DNA from: an uncultured Eubacterium sp.
Lineage (GTDB): Bacteria > Bacillota > Clostridia > Peptostreptococcales > Anaerovoracaceae
Length of the DNA: 29,488 nucleotides
Reading direction: 5' to 3'
Assembly (NCBI GenBank): GCA_937894585.1
Contig: CALBGO010000039.1
Span: forward strand, 1-29,488
The position numbers were made by a program, and so were the translations under genes. Every line of letters starts with the position of its first letter. Positions within the stretch are counted from its first letter, which is position 1. Below, piece by piece: positions 24,112 to 29,488 of the stretch. Below the pieces are notes generated by a model. The model made no database searches. It was not told the origin of the DNA and worked only from the letters and a program-made list of their open reading frames with translations.

Positions 24112-25134
24112 TTATTTATCCATATTTTCTTTTGCTGCCTCAGAAAGAGACAGGTGTTTTTCTAAAAGTTCTACCGAAAGCGGCTCAGGAAAGTTTCCGG
24201 ATTTTGAGGAAATCGCTTCTTTGTCCTGCTTTTCTCCGTCATAAAGGGGAACCGGATAGTATTTCATCAGGGCAGGGCGGCCTTTTTCGATGATGCACTG
24301 CACCATCTCCATGGCAAGAGGGTTGGTGTCTTTGCCGTGATCGATGGCGGCAAGACCTTCTTTGAGAGTGTAGCTTCCTTCTTCCGGATCTACAAAATCG
24401 ATCGGCAGACCTTCTTCTTTGTCGGAAATAGCCTGGTGTCTGAGACCGAAGCCGATGGCGACTTCTCCTGCGCGGACTTTTTTAATCGGGCCGGAGCCGG
24501 ACTGTTCCAGATGTGCTCCTGCATTTTCGTAAAGGGCGGTCAGAATTTCCTGTGCTTCATCTTCTCCGTATGCGGCAACAAGAGCCTGTACCATAAGCCA
24601 AGCAGTAGAGGAGCCTTCGATGTCTACAACAGAGATAAATCCTTTGTAAACCGGATTGGTCAGATCTTTAATAGACTTTGGAACCGGCAGATTGTTTTCG
24701 TTTATTACTTCTGTATTCAAGATAATGGCGCCCTGATTTGCAAGAAAGGGTGCGCAGTAGGAAGGGGATTCCTCTGTGGTCTTTATGTCAAATTTCAAAT
24801 CTTCAAACATTTCATTCTGTTCCTGCGCACTGTCGATATAGTAGGTGCTCATGGTAACGACATCTGCCTCGATATCGCTGCCTTCTGCCAGCAGCTTTCC
24901 ACCAAGCTCGGAAGTGCCGAAACTCTGGAAGATGAATTTCCCCTCGTAGCCGTTTTCATTCAGCGTGGCAGTCATAGCCTCAACAGCCTCGTCGTCAGCG
25001 TTAGAGTAAATCACAACCTGTCTGTCCGTACCGGAGGTGTTGTCTTTTCCATCAGAGGTACTTTCTCCGCAGCCTGTGAACAGAGCGGAAATCATCGCGC
25101 AGACGGCAATCAGTGTAATCAGTTTCTTTTTCAT
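24112..25134 (-). CDS. Phosphonate ABC transporter substrate-binding lipoprotein
   Basis: A 340-residue extracellular binding protein with an N-terminal signal, a hydrophobic stretch and the lipobox LFTGC, giving acylated Cys22, then a polar linker. The mature part fits the family of iron(III)/2-aminoethylphosphonate-type class 1 binding proteins (QVVIYSNADDEAV at the start of the fold, ADVVTMSTYYID, and YPVPLYDGEKQ late). Operon position next to phnWX points to 2-aminoethylphosphonate as ligand, as for PhnS-type proteins. Sequence alone cannot separate that from ferric iron or another organophosphorus compound. It overlaps the permease by four bases (ATGA). Confidence 0.85.
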   Translation of the reverse strand: MKKKLITLIAVCAMISALFTGCGESTSDGKDNTSGTDRQVVIYSNADDEAVEAMTATLNENGYEGKFIFQSFGTSELGGKLLAEGSDIEADVVTMSTYYIDSAQEQNEMFEDLKFDIKTTEESPSYCAPFLANQGAIILNTEVINENNLPVPKSIKDLTNPVYKGFISVVDIEGSSTAWLMVQALVAAYGEDEAQEILTALYENAGAHLEQSGSGPIKKVRAGEVAIGFGLRHQAISDKEEGLPIDFVDPEEGSYTLKEGLAAIDHGKDTNPLAMEMVQCIIEKGRPALMKYYPVPLYDGEKQDKEAISSKSGNFPEPLSVELLEKHLSLSEAAKENMDK

Positions 25135-26789
25135 GTGTATTGAGTCCGTTCTCTTTTAGTCTTTTCTTTTGATCTATTTGTAAAAAGCCGGAACAGGCCT
25201 TTTGCAGCGATGTTTGTCAGAAGAATCAGGGTAGACAGCACGAAAATCTCGTTGAAATTGGCAAAGTGCTGAAGCTCCTTGATTTTTGCTGTAATCACCA
25301 TAGTGCGGGCGCCGGCGATAAAAATAACAGCGCTGACTGTTACCATGGCGTTGATGAAGTAGTAGCTGAATACTTCTGCTAAAGTGGATGCGGCATTCGG
25401 TGTGATAATGCGTACCACAGTCTTGAGCCAGCTGTCTCCCATGAGCTTTGCGGTATTTTCCCAGGAAGCATTGAGCTTTTCGAGGCTTCCTTTCATCATC
25501 AGATACGGCGAGGAAAAGAAGTGAACGATGTTGCATACAATGATGATAAAAAAAGTGTTCTGGACAGCAGTTCCCTTAAATGTCAGAAGGAAGGCAACAC
25601 CCAGGACCATGCCGGGAATGGTGCCGGTAACCAGTGCAATGCTGTCCAGCAGCTTTCCCAGGGTGAGCCGGAAGGAGCTGCGGGCAGAAATCAGTGCTGC
25701 ACCGTAGACTGCCAGAGTTCCGAATAAAGCAGTCAGAAACGATATCAGCAGTGAGTTTTTATACACACCGACAAGAACAAAGTCTCCCAGAATTCTTTTG
25801 ACGTGTTCTGTGGTAAATTCCGGCACATAAGGCCAGCTTTTTACAAAAGGCACGATAAAAATCACTAGCAGAATCATAAGAATGCTTCCCAGAAGCAGCA
25901 GGGAAAGAAGTCCGAATATGAAGTCACGGTTTCTGCTTTCGGAAAGCTCTACACGGGAGATTCGGCTGTATCTGATATTGTACCGGGACAGCCAGGAGGT
26001 CAGAGCGATACTGATAACAGACGGCAGGAGCATAATAATTGCGACTGCAGAGCCTGAATGAAAATCAGGAAGGCTTCCCAGCATTTCATTGTACAGGAGA
26101 TTTGCGATTAAATCGGTATTTCCTCCCACTGATGCCGGAATTCCGTAATCGGTAAAGCTGAGTGTAAAGGACTGGATGAAAGCAGCCGCCAGTGTTCCGA
26201 GAAGAGGTGTGAGCACAGTGGTGATAAAGGTTTTCAGTCTGCTGTCTCCCATGATTCTTGAGACTGTCATAAACTTTTTGTCAATATATTCCATTCCGTT
26301 GCGAATCAGTATGAAGGCAACCGGCAGCGTGTAAATCACATATCCTGTCAGAAGCCCCGGATATCCGTAGATGTCAAAGAGCTGTCGCCCCAGTAGCATG
26401 GTGATCAGTCCCTGTTTGCCAAAGGAGTAGATAATGGCAAAACCATAGGTAATGGTAGGCAGAAACATGGGAAGCACAGCAAGGGTGCTGATGATTCTTT
26501 TTATCCTTCTGTTCAGGTTCGTGTAATTGACAGTATAGGCCAGTATAAATGCAAGAAGTGTTGTGAGAATTCCTGCAGCCGCCGAGATTGAAATGCTGTT
26601 TTTCAAAGCGCTGATGAAATTTGCTTTTGCAAAAATATTGCTGTAGAAGCTGCTGCTGATACCTGTATCACCGCCAAGAGACTGAAAGGCGATGGTGAGC
26701 ACAGGCAGAATCAGAAACAGACCGAATAGGAGAGCAAGCAGCAGAAAAATGAATTTCAGTTCAAAGCGATCTCGTATTTTTTCAGCCAT
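25131..26789 (-). CDS. ABC transporter permease, two fused membrane domains
   Basis: A 552-residue permease with about twelve hydrophobic segments forming two BPD_transp_1 units in one chain. Each half has an EAA-type cytoplasmic loop that contacts the ATPase: one near 166-200 (KFMTVSRIMGDSRLKTF) and one near 450-480 (SWENTAKLMGDSWLKTV). This corresponds to separate PhnU and PhnV-type subunits joined, as in ferric-iron permeases of the FbpB type. It overlaps both neighbours, the ATPase by eight bases and the lipoprotein by four, so the three components are tightly coupled. Import of 2-aminoethylphosphonate is inferred from phnWX. Confidence 0.88.
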   Translation of the reverse strand: MAEKIRDRFELKFIFLLLALLFGLFLILPVLTIAFQSLGGDTGISSSFYSNIFAKANFISALKNSISISAAAGILTTLLAFILAYTVNYTNLNRRIKRIISTLAVLPMFLPTITYGFAIIYSFGKQGLITMLLGRQLFDIYGYPGLLTGYVIYTLPVAFILIRNGMEYIDKKFMTVSRIMGDSRLKTFITTVLTPLLGTLAAAFIQSFTLSFTDYGIPASVGGNTDLIANLLYNEMLGSLPDFHSGSAVAIIMLLPSVISIALTSWLSRYNIRYSRISRVELSESRNRDFIFGLLSLLLLGSILMILLVIFIVPFVKSWPYVPEFTTEHVKRILGDFVLVGVYKNSLLISFLTALFGTLAVYGAALISARSSFRLTLGKLLDSIALVTGTIPGMVLGVAFLLTFKGTAVQNTFFIIIVCNIVHFFSSPYLMMKGSLEKLNASWENTAKLMGDSWLKTVVRIITPNAASTLAEVFSYYFINAMVTVSAVIFIAGARTMVITAKIKELQHFANFNEIFVLSTLILLTNIAAKGLFRLFTNRSKEKTKRERTQYT

Positions 26790-27564
26790 AGATGGAATCT
26801 CCTTCCGCAGCTTTTAAGCTCCTGCCAAACAGGGTGAGGATATTATTCCTTTTGATTTCAAGCTGTCTCAAAACGAAGTTTCTGACAAAGTCATCTTTTG
26901 GATTTGCAATGATTTCGGAAGGTGCTGCATATTGCAGGATATTTCCTTTATCCAGCACCATGACTTTATCAGAAAGACTCAGTGCTTCTTCCGGATCATG
27001 GGTTACGATAATTGTCGTCAGGTTGAACTCTTTGGCAATGGTTTTAATCTTATCTTTAATCGACTCTTTGATGACACCGTCCAGTGCGCTGAGAGGTTCG
27101 TCTAAGAGCAGGATTTTCGGTTTCATCACAAGGGTCCTTGCAAGAGCTACTCTCTGTTTCTGACCGCCGGACAGTTGGTCTGTTTTTTTGTTCAGATGGT
27201 CGGAAAGGCCAAGCAGACGAATCAGGTCGTTGACCTCTGCCTCAGAAGAAATGTCCGGTTTGTTGCGAAGACCGTAAGTAATGTTTCTGTATGCGTTCAG
27301 ATTCGAAAATAGTGCATAATCCTGAAATACGATATTAAATCCTCGTTCTTCCATAGGAACAGCTGTAATGTCTTTGTTATTGAAAATAAGACTTCCGCTG
27401 TCACAGTTTGTGATGCCGAGAATGATGTTCAGCAGTGTGGTTTTTCCACTTCCGGAAGAGCCTAAAATGGATACGATTTCTCCGTCTTCGATGGAAAGAT
27501 TCACATTTTTTAGAATCGTAACGCCGTCAAAAGACTTCTTGATATGTTTTAATTCGAGTATGAT
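26782..27564 (-). CDS. ABC transporter ATP-binding protein, probable AUC start
   Basis: ATPase subunit of the phosphonate importer. Walker A is LGSSGSGKTTLLN, the Q-loop is FQDYALF, the signature is LSGGQKQRVALART, Walker B is ILLLDEPLSALD, and the switch histidine is in VTHDPEEAL. There is no in-frame ATG, GTG or TTG near the family start. An AAGGAG at 27578-27573 lies eight bases before ATC (27564-27562), which gives M-I-L-E-L-K, the normal family beginning, and 260 residues. The only in-frame ATG is at 27609, upstream of the -10 box of the likely promoter (27600-27595), so transcripts from there would not include it. ATA at 27561 is a second candidate. It is the first gene of the operon. 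The non-canonical start is inferred, but the protein itself is certain. Confidence 0.85.
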   Translation of the reverse strand: MILELKHIKKSFDGVTILKNVNLSIEDGEIVSILGSSGSGKTTLLNIILGITNCDSGSLIFNNKDITAVPMEERGFNIVFQDYALFSNLNAYRNITYGLRNKPDISSEAEVNDLIRLLGLSDHLNKKTDQLSGGQKQRVALARTLVMKPKILLLDEPLSALDGVIKESIKDKIKTIAKEFNLTTIIVTHDPEEALSLSDKVMVLDKGNILQYAAPSEIIANPKDDFVRNFVLRQLEIKRNNILTLFGRSLKAAEGDSIYG

Positions 27565-27594
27565 TTTTTGAACTCCTTTTTTGATTTCTCTGAT

Positions 27595-27603
27595 ACTATA
27601 GCA
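27595..27603 (-). promoter_or_regulatory. Phosphonate operon promoter (extended -10)
   Basis: On the minus strand TGCTATAGT gives an extended -10 with TATAGT at 27600-27595; transcription would begin near 27588. The -35 at 16-17 bases is weak (TTTTCA). TTTACA and TTAACA hexamers 22 bases apart lie upstream and could be a partial Pho-box-like site. Confidence 0.5.
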
Positions 27604-27648
27604 CTGCATTGTTAAATGAAAAGACGCAGTAGTGTAAAAAGCAGGTTA

Positions 27649-27696
27649 AGAAAATGCAGAAGAAATAATAATTATTTTACATTTCTCTGCTTTTTT
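27649..27696. promoter_or_regulatory. Large palindrome between phosphonate operon and PepSY gene
   Basis: GCAGAAGAAAT pairs with ATTTCTCTGC (one bulge) around a nearly symmetric AATAATAATTATT core, followed by TTTTTT. It could be a terminator on the plus strand, an operator, or an attenuator for the minus-strand operon. No gene ends here on the plus strand, so an ordinary terminator role is not obvious. Confidence 0.45.
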
Positions 27697-27719
27697 CATT
27701 TTAATTTCATCTTGAGAAG

Positions 27720-27725
27720 TATAAT
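27720..27725 (+). promoter_or_regulatory. -10 box of the PepSY gene
   Basis: TATAAT at 27720-27725, about 50 bases before the ATG at 27775. No convincing -35 was found at the right distance. Confidence 0.45.
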
Positions 27726-27774
27726 AAAGATATAGAACAAAACGAAAATGAATTTACATAAAGGAGACAGAGGA

Positions 27775-28395
27775 ATGGAAAAAAATAATAACACAGTAAC
27801 AGAAAAGAAAAAAATAGGCAAAGGTAAGATAATTGGCGGAGTCGTAATTGCAGCGCTGATTATTTTGGGAATCGGCGTATGGTACAGCGGTGCTGTAATG
27901 GGTATCAGTAAAGATGAGGCAAGGCAGATTGCGCTGAATCAGGTACCGGGCTCTGATGCTGCGGAGTCGGTGCTTGTAAATGAAGAGTTTGACGATATGC
28001 AGAAAACTTACGATGTCAGCTTTACCTTTGAGGGCGTTATGTATGAATTTGAAATTTCCGCAAGAAACGGTGAGGTCATCAGTCAGGAGAGCGAGCAGGT
28101 TTTCGTGCCGCAGCAGGAACAGGAAAGCACCGGACAACTGAACGGAGAGGATAATGCAGATGATGCCGAAAGTACGCAGGGAACTGATATCGGCATCGAA
28201 AAAGCTAAAAAAATCGCCCTCGGAAAAGTCAGCGGTGCAGCAGAATCCGATATCGTTAAGGCGGAGATGGATCGGGAAGACGGTATTCTGGTTTATGAAG
28301 TGGAAATAAAGTATGACTCTATGGAGTACGATTTTACTATTAACGGAGCAACCGGTGTAATCGTGGAACGCAGCAGCGAATCCGTATATGACTGA
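27775..28395 (+). CDS. Membrane-anchored protein with two PepSY domains
   Basis: A 206-residue protein. A lysine-rich cytoplasmic start is followed by one transmembrane segment at about 20-40 (IIGGVVIAALIILGIGVW). Two PepSY domains follow outside the membrane: about 48-115 (ISKDEARQIALNQVPG through GEVISQE) and about 140-205 (IGIEKAKKIALGKVSG through GVIVERSSE). An acidic, glutamine-rich linker lies between them. PepSY domains are thought to inhibit or chaperone extracellular proteases, or act as sensors, but no direct role is known for this type. The ATG at 27775 has GGAG and AGAGGA upstream; the ATG at 27748 has no ribosome binding site. It is a single gene ending at the terminator at 28438-28469. 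Confidence 0.85.
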   Translation: MEKNNNTVTEKKKIGKGKIIGGVVIAALIILGIGVWYSGAVMGISKDEARQIALNQVPGSDAAESVLVNEEFDDMQKTYDVSFTFEGVMYEFEISARNGEVISQESEQVFVPQQEQESTGQLNGEDNADDAESTQGTDIGIEKAKKIALGKVSGAAESDIVKAEMDREDGILVYEVEIKYDSMEYDFTINGATGVIVERSSESVYD

Positions 28396-28437
28396 TGAAA
28401 GAATGGAGAAATCAGCTTTCCGTTTGTTTATTGAAAA

Positions 28438-28469
28438 GAGCAGTTCGAATATGAACTGCTCAATTTTTT
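28438..28469. terminator. Bidirectional terminator between PepSY gene and cation-efflux gene
   Basis: GAGCAGTTC (28438-28446) pairs with GAACTGCTC (28453-28461) around a six-base loop. TTTTTT follows on the plus strand and TTTT on the minus strand. It overlaps the stop codon of the cation-efflux gene at 28460-28462. Confidence 0.85.
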
Positions 28470-29386
28470 GGATTTCTCTTTGCGTATTCGATATCGGGAA
28501 GCAGCTCCAGATAAAAATCCGTATATTTTTTCGCCAGACTTTCAATACACCGACTCTGTACCAGTTTGAATTTGGAAATGGAAATTTCATCCCGGTCAAA
28601 TGTAATGTATACGCTGATCCAGAGCTTTCGTCCTGTTCTGACGATGTCGTAGTAAAGTTTATCGTATCCCCAGTCGGCTAAAATAGGATCTACGGTATTT
28701 TTGATATCTTCCACGGTGTCTTCTTCCGGCGGAATCAGGAACAGATCTCGGAGCCCTTTGATAACTTGCTTAACCGGAGACGGAAGCATAAACAAAGAGA
28801 GAATGATCGTAATTGCCTGATCCAGATAAGGTGTCAGCGCTGCAAAGGTCTGTGATGTTACGGCAGCAGGAAGGAAGAACGCAATTGTCATACCCAGAGA
28901 TACAATGCTGTCAATCTGCCAGCTTTTCAGCTCCATATAGACCAGTGAAGAATTGAGCTGCTTGTTTTTTCTCTTCAGGAAAGCAGTCATAAAAATTCCC
29001 AGAACGCAGGCGAACAGTTCAAAGTAGGCAACTGTGCCGAAATCCACACTGCGCCCTCCGTGAAACATAATTTCCAGATTATTGACGATAAGCCCTATGG
29101 TAACAGCTGTCATAGTGGTGCCTTTGATGACCACAAACATAGATTCAACCTGCATATAACCGAAGGGATGTTTTTCGTTGGAAGGTTTGTAAAGCAGCGG
29201 AATCAGAAAAACAGACGGCAGCAGCATAAGGAATTCGATGCTGTCGTATACAGCATCGAGAAGTACCGCCTGTGAACTGGTGATAACCGCCATAAACAGC
29301 TCTATGATGACGAAGAAGAGATTTCCGTAAAGTGAAACGGACATGGTGACCTTTTCTCTCTTCTGCGCTTTCTTTTCAATGTGCAT
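28460..29386 (-). CDS. Cation diffusion facilitator family transporter with altered metal site
   Basis: A 308-residue protein with six predicted membrane segments and a C-terminal cytoplasmic domain (about 215-300), as in the cation-efflux family that exchanges divalent metals for protons. Family marks are QAVLLDAVYDSIEF in TM2 with Asp44 and Asp48, and HPFGYMQVES after it, matching the usual YPYGxxRxE. In TM5 the usual HxxxD or DxxxD reads SWQID, with Ser155 and Asp159, so one expected metal ligand is missing. The substrate may therefore differ from zinc or iron, or the site may be incomplete. A GAGGAG ribosome binding site precedes the ATG. It is a single gene convergent with the PepSY gene. 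Confidence 0.85.
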   Translation of the reverse strand: MHIEKKAQKREKVTMSVSLYGNLFFVIIELFMAVITSSQAVLLDAVYDSIEFLMLLPSVFLIPLLYKPSNEKHPFGYMQVESMFVVIKGTTMTAVTIGLIVNNLEIMFHGGRSVDFGTVAYFELFACVLGIFMTAFLKRKNKQLNSSLVYMELKSWQIDSIVSLGMTIAFFLPAAVTSQTFAALTPYLDQAITIILSLFMLPSPVKQVIKGLRDLFLIPPEEDTVEDIKNTVDPILADWGYDKLYYDIVRTGRKLWISVYITFDRDEISISKFKLVQSRCIESLAKKYTDFYLELLPDIEYAKRNPKN

Positions 29387-29441
29387 AATCTCACTCCTCA
29401 GATTTAGTTTTAGCCTTACACTATCATACGATATCGGGAGT

Positions 29442-29470
29442 TTGACACTTGCAAAATCACGGTTTAATCT
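29442..29470 (+). promoter_or_regulatory. Outward promoter at the window's right edge
   Basis: TTGACA (29442-29447), a 17-base spacer and TAATCT (29465-29470). Transcription would start near 29477, so it should serve a gene beyond the window, divergent from the cation-efflux gene. Confidence 0.5.
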
Positions 29471-29488
29471 AAATATATTGAAATAAAG

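Noticed and set aside
24337..25143. 268-codon plus-strand frame opposite the binding lipoprotein
   Set aside because: The minus strand encodes a lipoprotein with signal peptide, lipobox and operon overlaps. The opposite frame has no family features.
27607..27609. ATG 27609 as the start of the ABC ATPase
   Set aside because: It lies upstream of the likely -10 box, lacks a ribosome binding site and adds residues absent from the family. The AAGGAG at 27578-27573 points to ATC 27564 instead.

Overview
The window reads as a low- to mid-GC Gram-positive anaerobe of the class Clostridia. Support comes from strong AGGAGG-type ribosome binding sites, SigA-like promoters (TTGACA/TATAAT), RqcH, a lone LytTR regulator, a glutamine synthetase paired with an ANTAR protein, an ISLre2-family element and PepSY proteins. 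Species cannot be told from this sequence. No rRNA, tRNA or CRISPR array was seen.

Layout. (1) 234-6984 is a housekeeping block. rqcH runs leftward, divergent from yicC, and the two promoters share their -35 bases. Next come gmk-rpoZ, a LytTR regulator and rpsB-tsf. Between yicC and gmk, where many Firmicutes carry remA, lies a promoter followed by about 590 bp of tandem 187-bp repeats rich in hairpins. (2) 7186-9013 (minus strand) holds a short class I glutamine synthetase and an ANTAR antiterminator whose receiver domain has lost its phosphorylation residues. (3) 9151-10719 is an intact ISLre2-type insertion with a 9-bp target duplication. It split the second copy of a perfect 22-bp tandem repeat that once lay between the divergent glnA and purC promoters. 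(4) 10877-19106 is a nucleotide operon, purC-purB-purA-guaA-pyrG-purF, preceded by a strong attenuator-like terminator. Three of its six enzymes consume glutamine, which fits the divergent glutamine synthetase. (5) 19093-22047 holds an N-terminally truncated GNAT fragment overlapping the purF end, a HAD phosphatase, a DeoR regulator and a GAPDH. (6) 22199-27564 (minus strand) is a 2-aminoethylphosphonate uptake and degradation operon: ABC ATPase, fused double permease, lipoprotein, PhnW and PhnX. Its ATPase gene appears to begin at a non-canonical AUC codon. (7) 27775-29386 holds a membrane-anchored double-PepSY protein and a cation-efflux protein with an altered metal site, meeting at a bidirectional terminator.

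How they work together. The left block serves translation quality control, RNA processing and GMP phosphorylation. The middle block makes glutamine and spends it on AMP, GMP and CTP synthesis. The right block scavenges phosphonate as phosphate, nitrogen and carbon. The least explained parts are the structured tandem repeat ahead of gmk, the IS-split 22-bp repeat with the purC terminator, and the AUC start. All calls come from reading the sequence; no database search was run.
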